Below, one piece after another: positions 7,371 to 16,868 of a stretch of DNA of 64,000 nt. The stretch lies in assembly GCA_025451845.1 (NCBI GenBank), contig JANWJS010000020.1, forward strand, positions 186,001 to 250,000, written 5' to 3'. A program made the translations under genes and the position numbers. The notes beneath the pieces were generated by a model, which saw only the letters and a program-made list of their open reading frames with translations, did not search any database and was not told the DNA's origin. The first letter of the stretch is position 1, and every line of letters starts with the position of its first letter. This DNA comes from Steroidobacteraceae bacterium. GTDB taxonomy: Bacteria; Pseudomonadota; Gammaproteobacteria; Steroidobacterales; Steroidobacteraceae.

Positions 7371-8126
7371 CTACAGCCCACCTCCGACGTCGAGCACGGA
7401 GGCCGTCACGTAGGAGGCGGCATCGCTCAGCAGCCACACGATGGCTGCGGCGATCTCCTCCGGCCTGCCGGCTCTGCCGAGCGGAGTGGCAGCTCCTAAC
7501 TTGCGCGCCCTGTCGGGATCGCCTGTCGTGGCGTGAATCTCGGTCTCGATCAGGCCCGGTCTGATCGAATTGACACGGACGCCCTCGGGCCCAAGCTCCT
7601 TGCCGAGCCCGATGGCCAGCGTATCGAGAGCGGCCTTGGAGCCGGCGTAATCGACGTATGTCCCCGGCGAGCCGTACCGCGCGGCGCCGGACGACACGAG
7701 AACCACGGAGCCGCCCTTGCCGCCACGGCTTCGCGACAGCGCCCGCGCTGCCTCGCGCGCGCAGAGGTATGCGCCGAGGACATTGACCTGAAACATTTTT
7801 TGCAGGCGCTCCGCGGTCATGTCCGCGAGCTGCATGGCAGGCGCAGTGATGCCGGCGTTGACGACAACGCCCTGGAGCGGTCCAAGATCGGCTTGCGCCG
7901 TTGCGAACATCGCCACGACGTCCGCCTCCTCCGAGACATCACCTCGAACAGTGATTGCGCGCGCGCCCCGCTTCCGTACTTGCGCTGCCGTTTCTGCGGC
8001 AGCTCGAGCGTCGTGCCGATAGTTGATGGCAACGGACCATCCGCGCTCCGCAGCGAGCAAGGCCACGGCTCGCCCGATACCCCGCGACCCGCCGGTAATC
8101 AACACCGTTTCCATGCAGCTCGCCAT
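7371..8126 (-). CDS. SDR family NAD(P)-dependent oxidoreductase
   Basis: 251 residues. The N-terminus has the nucleotide-binding motif TGGSRGIGRA, NAG appears near residue 90 (VVVNAGITAP), and the catalytic Ser and Tyr-x3-Lys are in VLVSSGAARYGSPGTYVDYA and YAGSKAALD. The C-terminal GRAGRPEEIAAAIVWLLSD and final VLDVGGG are typical of classical short-chain dehydrogenases of the FabG/glucose-dehydrogenase type. The substrate is unknown. An alternative ATG four codons in (8114) fits the motif spacing equally well and neither start has a strong ribosome-binding site. It lies upstream of the MarR-GNAT gene on the same strand, with an 80-nt gap holding that gene's promoter. Confidence 0.85.
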   Translation of the reverse strand: MASCMETVLITGGSRGIGRAVALLAAERGWSVAINYRHDARAAAETAAQVRKRGARAITVRGDVSEEADVVAMFATAQADLGPLQGVVVNAGITAPAMQLADMTAERLQKMFQVNVLGAYLCAREAARALSRSRGGKGGSVVLVSSGAARYGSPGTYVDYAGSKAALDTLAIGLGKELGPEGVRVNSIRPGLIETEIHATTGDPDRARKLGAATPLGRAGRPEEIAAAIVWLLSDAASYVTASVLDVGGGL

Positions 8127-8245
8127 AGCTCAGGGCTCTTGATGTGAATTCTACGTCGTTTGCGGCCAACGACATCCGGGATGAGGCGGACGGTTCGATT
8201 GGCAGCGAAGCGTCGTCGTGCGGGGCATGGTAACGTAAGCTACGC

Positions 8246-9286
8246 ATGCACCCCTCGATCGTACGCCCTCGGGCCAAACCGCGCCGCAGCTTGATGCCGC
8301 GAGCGATCTTGTGCGCGATCGGTATCGGCGCGAGCGCGATGGCCGCAGCGACATCGGAGACTGGAGTGGCGCTCCGGGAATCGCTGGACGATGCCTGGTG
8401 GACGGGTCCGTTGCTGGCACCCAATGCGGCGACGTTGCCGCAGGGCCACTGGCTGCTCGAGCCCTACGTCTACGACGTCATGCCTTACGGCCATTTCGAC
8501 TCGAATGGAACGCTGCGCAGCACAGGCGCGGCACACGATATCGGGTCGCAGTCTTACATCGAGTATGGTCTGGTGGATAGGGTTACGCTGGGCCTCATAC
8601 CGCGCCTCGGGCTGCGCGAATCGAGCGCGGGACAGGACTCATCGGGATTGACCGTTGGTGATACCACTTTGCAGAGTGCGTTCGGCCTGACGCAGTTTCG
8701 GCTCGGTAGCTGGATACCCGCGACCTCTCTCGTGATCGGAGAGACTTTTCCGACAGGGAAGTACGATCGACTGGACGGCCGGACCGATGGTGCCCTCGGC
8801 AGCGGCGCCTACTCGACCACGGTATCACTGTATTCGCAGACCTATCTCTGGATGCCCAACGGACGCATTCTCCGCGGGCGCCTCGATGTGTCCTATCAAG
8901 TATCGCGGTGGGCGTCGGTACGTGGCCTGAGTGTCTACGGCACCTCGGGCGGCTTCAACGGAAGTGCGCACCCGGGCTCGAGCTTCGTTGGCGACCTGGC
9001 TTTCGAGTACAGCGTCACGCAAGAGTGGGTGGTCGCGACGGACGTGAATTGGGAGCACGACAGCAATACACGAGTAGAGGGAGGTTATATGCCGAATATG
9101 ACTTCAGCCTCTCCCCCATACGTGGTGCAGGACTCCGGGTCGGACGACCTGCTGTACCTGGCCCCTGCAATCGAATACAACTGGAGTGCCAGGATGGGCG
9201 TCATCGCCGGAGCGCGAGTCGCAGCCGCGGGACGCAACGTCTCGGCGACGGTGACCCCCGTAGCGGCCATCAACATGGTGTTCTGA
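8246..9286 (+). CDS. Outer-membrane beta-barrel protein, phenol-degradation (MetA)-like family
   Basis: 346 residues with a signal peptide (MPRAILCAIGIGASAMAAAT, perhaps starting at the internal Met 17). The mature part is a series of amphipathic beta strands with aromatic girdles (WLLEPYVYDVMPYGHF, YIEYGLVDRVTLGLIPRLGL, YSTTVSLYSQTYLWM) and ends in phenylalanine, as outer-membrane barrels do. The pattern resembles proteins annotated as transporters of the MetA pathway of phenol degradation; family assignment is from recall, not a search. It stands alone, divergent from the SDR gene with 119 nt between them. Confidence 0.7.
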   Translation: MHPSIVRPRAKPRRSLMPRAILCAIGIGASAMAAATSETGVALRESLDDAWWTGPLLAPNAATLPQGHWLLEPYVYDVMPYGHFDSNGTLRSTGAAHDIGSQSYIEYGLVDRVTLGLIPRLGLRESSAGQDSSGLTVGDTTLQSAFGLTQFRLGSWIPATSLVIGETFPTGKYDRLDGRTDGALGSGAYSTTVSLYSQTYLWMPNGRILRGRLDVSYQVSRWASVRGLSVYGTSGGFNGSAHPGSSFVGDLAFEYSVTQEWVVATDVNWEHDSNTRVEGGYMPNMTSASPPYVVQDSGSDDLLYLAPAIEYNWSARMGVIAGARVAAAGRNVSATVTPVAAINMVF

Positions 9287-9305
9287 GGAACGGCGCCCGC
9301 GCCGA

Positions 9306-9818
9306 TCAGGTCGCGGCGGCAATGGCCGCCAGTTTGGCGACGGTGTTCATGTTGCGTGCTGTACCGGTCGCGGCGCAGGGTATCACCAACTTCGAGTCCG
9401 CGATGCCGTCCGGGTATGCAACGTAGATCTCGCGTGTGCCGAGGGCGAGCAATTCGGAACGCTTTCCTCTGACCTCCCCCAGGGCGCCTGCTGGAGGCGC
9501 CTCATCGAGGAAGATCGTGACGGTGCGGTGGGATGGCACGGACCGGAAGGGGTTTGCGGCCAGCGCTGCCGCCATTTCCTCGGCGGAGCGGACCAGAACG
9601 CCAACTGGCTTGCCCGCGTAATCGGCCAGGCGCTCTTCGAGGAGCGCCTTGATCTTTCGCTCCCGCAGCCGGCTGCTGAACACTGCGTTCCCCGATGCGA
9701 TGTAGGTCCGCGCCCGCTCGAATCCCAACTCTGCGCACATCTTCACGAGAGTGGCCATCGGCAGTTTGCCGGTGCCGCCGACATTGACCGCGCGAAGCAA
9801 AGCGACGTGTGTGCCCAT
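9306..9818 (-). CDS. DUF1697 family protein
   Basis: 170 residues from the ATG at 9818, whose product begins MGTHVALLRAVNVGGTGKLP, the conserved opening of DUF1697 proteins; upstream in-frame starts would add up to 20 atypical residues. Other family features are the ARTYIASGNAVF segment near residue 38 and a C-terminal TGTARNMNTVAKLA. The family has a two-domain alpha/beta fold and no established biochemical role. It converges with the outer-membrane protein gene, with 19 nt between the stops. Confidence 0.85.
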   Translation of the reverse strand: MGTHVALLRAVNVGGTGKLPMATLVKMCAELGFERARTYIASGNAVFSSRLRERKIKALLEERLADYAGKPVGVLVRSAEEMAAALAANPFRSVPSHRTVTIFLDEAPPAGALGEVRGKRSELLALGTREIYVAYPDGIADSKLVIPCAATGTARNMNTVAKLAAIAAAT

Positions 9819-10040
9819 GTCCACCCGACTCAGATGGCTATGGGCACTCATCGTATAATGGAAACCGTGCGACAGCACGATAGCTGGAAGGAATGCCGCG
9901 TAGGGTCAGACGATCCGGCGGCCGAGGGAACCTCCGTGAGCTTCCCGTCTGCGACGGCCTCGGTAGGAGGATCTGCGGTCACGCCGCATTTCGGCGCTCG
10001 AGGCTGCAGTCCAGGCGATCTGGTCAGGCCCCGGGTCTTT

Positions 10041-10124
10041 GTCCGGCCTGCGGGCACGGTAATGCCGATCGGGCTGGGCAGCGGCCTGCCCATCGGGGTG
10101 CAGATCATCCGGGATTTGCTTGAG
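10041..10124 (+). pseudogene. Possible remnant of an amidase C-terminus
   Basis: In the 415-nt gap between the DUF1697 gene and the tRNA, one plus-strand frame reads PAGTVMPIGLGSGLPIGVQI, close to the conserved C-terminal segment of amidase-signature enzymes (proline-rich turn, then GLPxGVQ). No amidase Ser-Ser-Lys catalytic region is visible nearby, so if real it is a short decayed fragment. The rest of 9819-10233 shows no gene, apart from a -10-like TACAAT at 10217-10222 ahead of the tRNA. Confidence 0.4.
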
Positions 10125-10233
10125 GCACCACGAGCTGCGACGGAGGCTGATTCTCACCACGTGGGCCTGCCGGGCATTGCCGAGCTGCAGGCGAGCGCAA
10201 ATAGCGGCGCAATTGCTACAATCATTGCGCATT

Positions 10234-10585
10234 GGGCCTGTAGCACAGCGGTTAGTGCAGGGGACTCATCGAAAAGGGTGCCTGTGCGCGGAAACGTGCA
10301 CAGTGGACGGGATGAATTCAGGGGAACCTTCGAGCTGCGGACTCGCGAGTCCCGCTCATGGCAATCCTGAGCCGAGCCGGCGGTACACCGCTGGAAGGTG
10401 CAGAGACTACCTGAGGGCTCCAGTGCCCTTAATGACAGGCAGGAGCATCCCGCACCCACACGGACGCAGCGAGCCGCAGATCGAGCGGCGCGCTCCGTTC
10501 GCGGGTGAAGAGATAGTCCACTCCCGGCGGAAACGTCGGGGCAGAGTGAATCCCTTGGTCGTAGGTTCGAATCCTACCGGGCCCA
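10234..10585 (+). tRNA. ileX: tRNA-Ile(CAU), interrupted by a group I intron
   Basis: The 5' exon is 10234-10269 and the 3' exon 10549-10585. Joined, they give a 73-nt cloverleaf: acceptor GGGCCTG/CGGGCCC (one G-U pair), D stem GCAC/GTGC, anticodon stem GGGGA/TCCCT around the loop CTCATAA, T arm GTAGG-TTCGAAT-CCTAC, discriminator A. CCA is not encoded. The CAU anticodon could be Met or Ile, but the acceptor and the TGGTCG variable/T region match the lysidine-type tRNA-Ile(CAU) (E. coli ileX/ileY) rather than elongator Met. This tRNA reads AUA codons after TilS modifies C34. The intron follows the last anticodon base. A -10-like TACAAT lies 12 nt upstream. Confidence 0.93.
10270..10548 (+). 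ncRNA. Self-splicing group I intron in the tRNA-Ile anticodon loop
   Basis: 279 nt between exon base T10269 (the U of CAU) and A10549; it ends in G as group I introns must. Core elements are visible: a P4/J-type segment ATGGCAATCCTGAGCCGAGC (from 10358), the R element GTGCAGAGACTA (10398-10409) and the S element AAGAGATAGTCC (10508-10519), whose ACTA/TAGT parts pair to form P7, the guanosine site. The internal guide GTG at about 10278-10280 can pair with exon CAU with a G-U wobble at the splice site. The Azoarcus intron occupies the same tRNA at the same position and has the same CAU/GUG logic, suggesting subgroup IC3. No homing endonuclease frame is present, so mobility would need help in trans. 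Confidence 0.93.
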
Positions 10586-10775
10586 GACTCGACCTCAATT
10601 TGCAGATCAGAGGAGCGCCAGAGCGTAGTGCCGCCTCCTTCGGGCGGGGCGCGGGCACGTTTGTCGCTAGGTCTCTGGGCGCAGGTCCGCGCCGGGCGCT
10701 GGGCTTGCCTCACGCGTGATCCGGCGCGGGCGGAGGATCCGCTTTCCCCCGGTCGCGCTCACGATAAGGCAGTTG

Positions 10776-13661
10776 ATGGCCAGCCGGAGACTTTCCACCT
10801 ATCGCGCCAAGCGCGACTTCAGCCGCACGGCGGAACCGTCTGGCAGCGGCACTGTGGCCCGCTCGGCGCATCTGCGTTTCGTCATCCAGAAGCACGCGGC
10901 CCGCCGGCTGCACTATGACCTGCGGCTGGAGCTCAATGGCGTGTTCAAGTCGTGGGCGGTGACCCGGGGACCGTCGCTCGATCCGGCCGACAAACGCCTG
11001 GCCGTCGAGGTCGAGGATCATCCTCTCGCATACGGCGACTTCGAGGGCACGATTGCGCAAGGGCAGTATGGGGGCGGGACCGTGCAGATCTGGGACCGGG
11101 GCTTTTGGGAGCCACAAGTCAAAGGTAGCGCGGCTCAGGCCTTGGCAGCGGGGGAGCTGAAGCTGACCCTCGCGGGTGAGCGGATGCGCGGCGGTTGGGT
11201 GCTCGTGCGGCTGCGCAACTCGCGGTCGGGAAAGCGTCCGAGCTGGCTACTCATCAAGCATCGCGACGAGTACGCGCGCCGGGGTGACGGCATGCTCCTC
11301 GAGGAAAAGGACCGGTCGGTGGCCTCGGGCCGAACGATGGAGGACATCGCGGCCGGCCGTGGCCGCGGACCCGAACGTTTCATCACATCGGGAGGCAAAG
11401 CCGGGCAGGCCAATGCAGTATGGCATTCCAACGCAGCGCCCGATCCGGCCGCCGGCGGCATCGCGTCCCGAGTGAATACGCGCGTGGCGGCGAAGGGCCG
11501 CCGGCCGCCAACATCCAAATCGAGTGAGGGCGGCAAGTCGCGCGCGCACGGTCCCCAGGGCCGCGGCGAGGCTCGCGGTGGCACCCCAGCCCGCGGCGCT
11601 CGCGCTCCCGTGCCGAAGTTCATCGAGCCGGCGCTGTGCCGGTTGTTGCCGCGGCCGCCGGAGGGCGACGACTGGGTGCACGAGATCAAGCTCGACGGCT
11701 ATCGGCTGCAGCTTCGGGTGGAAGGCGGCCGCGCGGTGTTGTCGACGCGCAAGGGACTCGACTGGACGGGGCGATTCGCCGCGATTGCCCGCGCGGCCGC
11801 GGCTTTGCCGGATTGTCTCGTCGACGGCGAGGCAGTGGCGCTCAACCGCAACGGCGTGTCCGACTTCTCGGCCCTGCAGGCGGCGCTTTCGGAGGGACGC
11901 GACTCGGAGCTGATACTCTTTGCGTTCGATCTCATGTTTCTCGCGGGTCGGGACCTGCGGTCGTTGCCGCTCGATCAGCGCAAGGAAGAGCTGGGCAGAG
12001 TGTTGCAATCCCTGCCGAAAGCGAGCCGCGCCCGGCTGCGATATCTCGAGCATTTCACCACCCCGGGCAAGGCGGTCCTCGAGTCCGCCTGCCGTCTGTC
12101 GCTGGAGGGAGTGATTTCAAAACGCATCGATGCGCCCTATGATTCGGGGCGGACCGGAAGCTGGACGAAATCGAAGTGTCGCGCCGGCCACGAGGTGGTG
12201 ATCGGCGGTTGGACGTCGGAGAGCGGCAACTTGAGCTCGCTCATCGCCGGCGTGTACCGCGAGGAACGCCTCATTCCCGTGGGGCGCATCGGCACCGGCT
12301 TCAGTGCCGCGAAAGTGCGGCAGCTGCTGCCGCGGCTGAAGAAGTTGGCGAGCAACGCGAATCCCTTCGGCGAGCGCGTGCCGGTACCCTCGGGCCGGCA
12401 CATCCATTGGCTGAAGCCGCAGCTCGTCGCGGAGATCGAATTCGCGGGCTGGACGGACGGCGGCAACATCCGCCAGGCGGCGTTCAAGGGACTGCGCGAG
12501 GATAAGCCTGCTAAAGAGGTGCGCGCGGAGACGCCGGCACCGCTGGCGGGCGCGGAATCCAACGTACAGATTGCTTCCCCCAGCATGTCGACCCGGGCGT
12601 CGGCCCACGTACGCGCGAAACGGGCCCCTCGCAAGGGAAGACGCGCATCGGATCACGGGTTACAGGAGACAACGCGCTCAGCCGGACCGATACTCGGCGT
12701 TGCCATTTCCAATCCCGACAAGGTGCTGTGGCCGGACGCGGGCGATGGACGTCCCGTCACCAAGCGCGAATTCGCTGAATACCTCGCGTCCGTCGGCGAA
12801 TGGCTGCTGCCGCACATCGAAGGCAGACCCTGCTCCCTCGTCCGTTGCCCGGACGGAATCGGAGGGCAGCGGTTCTTTCAACGCCACGCCATGCCTGGGC
12901 TTTCCAATCTGATCAGCCTCGCGCGCGTGTCCGGAGAAGGCAAACCCTACGTCCAGGTCGATCGCATCGAAGGGCTCGCCGCGCTCGCGCAGATTGCGGC
13001 GCTCGAGCTGCATCCGTGGAACTGCGCTCCCCAGCAGCCGGAGGTCCCCGCGCGGCTGGTGTTCGACCTCGATCCTGCGCCGGATGTCGGCTATGAGACG
13101 GTGATCGAGGCAGCGCGCGAGTTGCGTGAGCGGCTCGAGCAGCTGGGCCTGGAGAGTTTTCTGAAGACGACCGGGGGCAAGGGACTGCACGTCGTGACAC
13201 CTTTCACACAGCCCCGCAGCAGAGCGCTCGACTGGGCGTTGGTGAAGTCCTTCGCGCGGGAACTCTGCGCGCGGATGGCGGCGGACAGTCCGCAGCGATA
13301 CGTCATCAACATGGCCAAGCGCGTCCGGACCGGCCGGATATTCCTCGACTATCTGCGCAATGATCGCACGGCCACCGCCGTGGCGCCGCTCTCCGCGCGA
13401 GCGCGCGAAGGGGCGCCGGTGTCCATGCCCCTCACCTGGGCGCAGGCTCGGGCAGGGCTCGATCCGGGAAAGTTCACGATCCGCACCGCGCAGGCACTGT
13501 TGGAACGCAGCGGCGCCTGGGACCGGTACGCCAAGTCCTCGCGGCCGCTGCTGCCAGCCATCGAGAAGCTGGCGGGTCGTGCGCCGGGGCGGCGCGCAGG
13601 CGGCCAGTCTCGCACCCGGGGCCTCGCGCGAGCCGAGTCGCGGACGGGCGCGTCTTCATGA
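10776..13661 (+). CDS. ligD: DNA ligase D (phosphoesterase-ligase-polymerase)
   Basis: 961 residues from the ATG at 10776 (AAGG 9 nt upstream). Three modules appear in the order 3'-phosphoesterase (about residues 20-190, with HAARRLHYDLRLEL carrying the catalytic His/Asp/Arg), ATP-dependent ligase (about 285-590, nucleotidyl-accepting Lys305 in EIKLDGYR), and a C-terminal primase-like polymerase (about 640-930, metal-binding VFDLDPAPD). A low-complexity Lys/Arg/Gly/Ala linker joins the first two modules. LigD repairs double-strand breaks by non-homologous end joining together with Ku; no ku gene is present in this window. The gene lies alone between the tRNA and the hybrid kinase. Confidence 0.95.
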   Translation: MASRRLSTYRAKRDFSRTAEPSGSGTVARSAHLRFVIQKHAARRLHYDLRLELNGVFKSWAVTRGPSLDPADKRLAVEVEDHPLAYGDFEGTIAQGQYGGGTVQIWDRGFWEPQVKGSAAQALAAGELKLTLAGERMRGGWVLVRLRNSRSGKRPSWLLIKHRDEYARRGDGMLLEEKDRSVASGRTMEDIAAGRGRGPERFITSGGKAGQANAVWHSNAAPDPAAGGIASRVNTRVAAKGRRPPTSKSSEGGKSRAHGPQGRGEARGGTPARGARAPVPKFIEPALCRLLPRPPEGDDWVHEIKLDGYRLQLRVEGGRAVLSTRKGLDWTGRFAAIARAAAALPDCLVDGEAVALNRNGVSDFSALQAALSEGRDSELILFAFDLMFLAGRDLRSLPLDQRKEELGRVLQSLPKASRARLRYLEHFTTPGKAVLESACRLSLEGVISKRIDAPYDSGRTGSWTKSKCRAGHEVVIGGWTSESGNLSSLIAGVYREERLIPVGRIGTGFSAAKVRQLLPRLKKLASNANPFGERVPVPSGRHIHWLKPQLVAEIEFAGWTDGGNIRQAAFKGLREDKPAKEVRAETPAPLAGAESNVQIASPSMSTRASAHVRAKRAPRKGRRASDHGLQETTRSAGPILGVAISNPDKVLWPDAGDGRPVTKREFAEYLASVGEWLLPHIEGRPCSLVRCPDGIGGQRFFQRHAMPGLSNLISLARVSGEGKPYVQVDRIEGLAALAQIAALELHPWNCAPQQPEVPARLVFDLDPAPDVGYETVIEAARELRERLEQLGLESFLKTTGGKGLHVVTPFTQPRSRALDWALVKSFARELCARMAADSPQRYVINMAKRVRTGRIFLDYLRNDRTATAVAPLSARAREGAPVSMPLTWAQARAGLDPGKFTIRTAQALLERSGAWDRYAKSSRPLLPAIEKLAGRAPGRRAGGQSRTRGLARAESRTGASS

Positions 13662-13707
13662 CCCGATCGGGGTGCCACGCGAGTCGAGAGTTTTGTATGC
13701 TGTCAGC

Positions 13708-16350
13708 ATGCCGGCAAATGATGATGAAAAAGCGTCTGGAATGAACGTCGTCGATCTCACTCACAAGCTCGCGCCGGCCACGAGCTGGCAGGAGGCCGGC
13801 GAGCGCGAACACTTCGTGCACTTCTACGAGCAGGAATCGGCACTGCTGCAAAGTCTCACGGAATTCCTGCAACACGGGCTCGAGACGGGTGCCGGCGCCG
13901 CGGTCATCGCAACTGCGACTCACTTGGAACAGCTGGAGCGAGAGCTGCGCAGCCGTGGCGTGGATGTGACGGCGGCAAAAGAGCGGCAACAGCTGGTCGT
14001 GTTGGAGGCTTCCGAGACGCTCTCCCGGGTCATGTGTCGAGGCGCGCCACAATGGAGTCTCTTCCTGGACGTGTTGGGCCCTATCATCGCAGAGCTGCGA
14101 CGGCGCTACCCGCGCGTGATTGCCTTCGGCGAGATGGTGGCCCTGCTGTGGCGCGAGGGCCACCACCAGGCCGCCCTACAGCTCGAGGAGCTGTGGAAAG
14201 AGCTCGGGGAGCGCGAGCACTTCTCGCTCTACTGTGCCTATCCGCTGCCGAAGGAGGCCAGCGCGGCCGATCTGAGCGATTTTGAGAGGGTGTGCTCGCA
14301 CCATAGCCGAGTGATCTCCGCAGAGAGCTCTATCAAGTCCGGCCCGCAGGCGCGCCTGCAGCTCATCGCGCAGCTGCAGCAAAAGGCACGCGCCCTCGAG
14401 TGGGAAGTCCAGCGGCGCATCCTCGTGGAGCGCGCGCTCGCCGAGCGCGACCGGGAGCTCACAGACTTCCTCGAGAACGCCCTCGAGGGCCTGCTCAAGG
14501 TCGGGCCCGACGGCAGGGTGTTCTGGGTCAACCGCGCCGGCCTCGCACTATTGGGTTGTGGGGACACCGAGGCCGTGGGCCGGTCGATCGAGGATTTTCA
14601 TCTCGACCCGGGCGATGCACGGGACTCGCTCCGGCGGCTGCTTGCGGGCGAGACGCTGCGCGACCACGCAACCGTGCTGCGCCGCGACGACGGGTCATTC
14701 CGGCACGTTTGCATTGCGGCCAACGCCCAGTGGGATGCGGGCAAGCTGATTCATAGCCGCTGGTTCGTCCGCGATATCACCCACGAGCGGCTGGCGGAGA
14801 GCGCGCGTGCGCATCTCGCCGCCATCGTCGAGTATTCCGATGACGCCATCGTGAGCAAGACCCTCGAGGGCACCATCCGCTCCTGGAACAGAGCCGCGGA
14901 GCGGCTGTTCGGCCATACCGCGGAGGAGGCAGTAGGGCAGCCCGTCACGCTGATCATCCCTGCGGAGCGTGAGTCGGAGGAGAACGAGATCCTGGAGAGG
15001 CTGCGCCGCGGCGAGCGCATCGAGCACTTCGAGACCGTGCGGGTCGCCAAGAGCGGCCGGCGCATCGATGTCTCGCTCACGATCTCCCCGATCCGCAACG
15101 CGCAGGGGGTGATCGTCGGCGCCTCGAAAGTCGCCCGCGACATCAGCGAGAAAAAGGCCTCGGAGCAGGCCCAACGGCGCACGATCGGCGAGCTCAAGCG
15201 CGCTGAAGAGGCGCTGCGTGAAGCCGACCGGCGCAAGGACGAGTTCCTCGCCGTGTTGGCGCACGAGCTGCGCAACCCGTTGGCGCCGATCCGTTACGCC
15301 GTGGCCATGGCGCGAAAGGCGTCCGGACGCGAGGCCGCGCGGCTGCAGGCGCAGGGCATCATCGAGCGTCAGGTCGCGCACATGAGCCGGCTGCTGGACG
15401 ACCTTCTCGACGTTTCCCGCATCACGCGCGGCATCCTCACCCTGCGGTGCTCGCCCGTCGATCTTGCCGCGGTCGTGGCCACTGCGCAGGAGGCGGCGCG
15501 GCCGCTGATCGAGGCCCACGGCCACAGCCTCATGGTGAAGCTGCCGGAGAAACCGACCCGGCTGGTCGCCGACCCGGTGCGGCTCGCGCAGGTGCTCGCG
15601 AACCTCCTCATCAACGCCGCCAAGTACACCGATGCCGGCGGCCATATCGAGCTCGAAGCCAGATGCGAGAGCGACGCGCTGGTCGTCGTGGTCCGGGACA
15701 ACGGCATCGGCATCTCGGCGGAGATGATGCCAAGGTTGTTCATTCTTTTTGCGCAGGGCTCACCCGCGCTGGAGCGCTCCGAGGGCGGGCTCGGCATCGG
15801 CCTCTCGCTGGTGCGTGGATTGGTGGAGCTGCATGGCGGCACGGTGGGCGCGCACAGCAAAGGTGTCGGGCAGGGGAGCGAGTTCATGGTGCGGCTCCCA
15901 ATCGGCGACCCCGGCCGCGCCGCAGACGCGGATGAGGCGGGCGCGCCGCCGGCACGCGCTGCGGCGAGCGCGCTGCGGCTGCTCGTTGCCGATGACAATC
16001 GTGATAGCGCTGCGACTTGCGCCGCTTTCCTGGAGGCGTCCGGTCATCAGGTCAGCGTCGCTCATACGGGCCGCGAGGCTTTCGATCTGGCCTGCAAGCT
16101 GGAGCCCGATGGGCTCCTTCTCGACATCGGGATGCCAGAGCTCAATGGCTATCAGCTCGCGCAGCGCATCCGCGGCACGACCTGGGGGCAGCGTGCCTTG
16201 CTGATCGCCATCTCGGGCTGGGGCCAGGAGCACGACAAGCGGCGCGCGCTGGCGGCCGGCTTCGACCAGCACCTCACCAAGCCCATCGACCCGAATGGCC
16301 TCGAAGCGCTGCTGCAGCGTGCGGCGGGTTCGGCAGGGGCCAATCCATGA
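13708..16350 (+). CDS. MEDS-PAS-PAS hybrid histidine kinase with C-terminal receiver
   Basis: 880 residues. The order is: a MEDS sensory domain (about residues 25-195, [20 protein letters not shown]), a coiled coil, two PAS domains (about 245-365 and 370-490), a HisKA dimerisation helix with phospho-acceptor His in [20 protein letters not shown], an HATPase_c domain ([25 protein letters not shown]), and a receiver domain (about 755-875) with the acceptor Asp in [10 protein letters not shown] and Lys in HLTKPID. The first three modules have no membrane helix, so it should be cytoplasmic. MEDS domains were described in DcmR-like sensors of one-carbon compounds. An alternative start is the ATG at 13741. 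No partner response regulator is adjacent. Confidence 0.9.
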   Translation: MPANDDEKASGMNVVDLTHKLAPATSWQEAGEREHFVHFYEQESALLQSLTEFLQHGLETGAGAAVIATATHLEQLERELRSRGVDVTAAKERQQLVVLEASETLSRVMCRGAPQWSLFLDVLGPIIAELRRRYPRVIAFGEMVALLWREGHHQAALQLEELWKELGEREHFSLYCAYPLPKEASAADLSDFERVCSHHSRVISAESSIKSGPQARLQLIAQLQQKARALEWEVQRRILVERALAERDRELTDFLENALEGLLKVGPDGRVFWVNRAGLALLGCGDTEAVGRSIEDFHLDPGDARDSLRRLLAGETLRDHATVLRRDDGSFRHVCIAANAQWDAGKLIHSRWFVRDITHERLAESARAHLAAIVEYSDDAIVSKTLEGTIRSWNRAAERLFGHTAEEAVGQPVTLIIPAERESEENEILERLRRGERIEHFETVRVAKSGRRIDVSLTISPIRNAQGVIVGASKVARDISEKKASEQAQRRTIGELKRAEEALREADRRKDEFLAVLAHELRNPLAPIRYAVAMARKASGREAARLQAQGIIERQVAHMSRLLDDLLDVSRITRGILTLRCSPVDLAAVVATAQEAARPLIEAHGHSLMVKLPEKPTRLVADPVRLAQVLANLLINAAKYTDAGGHIELEARCESDALVVVVRDNGIGISAEMMPRLFILFAQGSPALERSEGGLGIGLSLVRGLVELHGGTVGAHSKGVGQGSEFMVRLPIGDPGRAADADEAGAPPARAAASALRLLVADDNRDSAATCAAFLEASGHQVSVAHTGREAFDLACKLEPDGLLLDIGMPELNGYQLAQRIRGTTWGQRALLIAISGWGQEHDKRRALAAGFDQHLTKPIDPNGLEALLQRAAGSAGANP

Positions 16351-16352
16351 AG

Positions 16353-16381
16353 CATGGACACAGGCAGCTGCCTGTGCCATG
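16353..16381 (+). terminator. Long palindrome after the hybrid kinase gene
   Basis: CATGG, one bulged A, then CACAGGCAG meeting CTGCCTGTG with no loop, then CCATG: a near-perfect 28-nt palindrome beginning 2 nt after the kinase stop codon. It has no T-run, so it may be a Rho-assisted end or an mRNA-stabilising hairpin. The remaining gap to 16545 shows nothing else recognisable. Confidence 0.35.
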
Positions 16382-16545
16382 GGCGTACTGAAGCTGCGCC
16401 CAGGCCGGAAATACTGGCCTTAGGTCCGCGCGATGGGGCAAAATCGGCGGCAGCGGCCAAACGACAGTGCCCCGGCAGCCGCCTCCGCCACACCAGCTGC
16501 CGGTCCGGGGATCCGTCGCAAACGAATAATCAGCTGAGGAACGAT

Positions 16546-16764
16546 ATGGCTACCAAGCTCGACAAGACCCTGAAGCGCGAGATCGACGTGGACGGCAAGG
16601 CCTACATGCTGGCCATCTCCCCGGAGGGTCTGAAGCTCACCGAGAAGGGGCGACGCAAGGGGCAAGAGCTCAGCTGGAAGGGCTTGCTCAATGGCCAGTC
16701 CGCGGCGCCGAGCGCCGCCGGCGCGGGGGTGGAGGCGGAAGCGGAAGCCGCTGCCGAAGAGTAG
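16546..16764 (+). CDS. Small conserved hypothetical protein
   Basis: 72 residues starting MATKLDKTLKREIDVDGKAY, with GAGG 8 nt upstream of the ATG. The first 45 residues are charged and look like a small beta-rich fold (YMLAISPEGLKLTEKGRRKG); the tail is low-complexity Ala/Glu. I recall similar short proteins in proteobacteria but know no function. It lies between the hybrid kinase and the convergent Lrp gene and may have its own promoter. Confidence 0.75.
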   Translation: MATKLDKTLKREIDVDGKAYMLAISPEGLKLTEKGRRKGQELSWKGLLNGQSAAPSAAGAGVEAEAEAAAEE

Positions 16765-16868
16765 GCAGGCGCCTCGCCAAGCGTACCGGGCACATGGAAA
16801 GTGCCAGCCGCCGCACGCGGCGAGGCGTGAGCAATAGCCGCGCGTCCGCTCGCCGCCGCACGTCCGCC

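Noticed and set aside
9819-10233. Intact amidase gene
   Set aside because: Only a short C-terminal-like motif is visible; no catalytic region or start codon in a continuous frame.
10120-10719. A 199-codon plus-strand frame across the tRNA region
   Set aside because: It runs through the tRNA exons and the intron, which have clear RNA structure; its product has no recognisable pattern.
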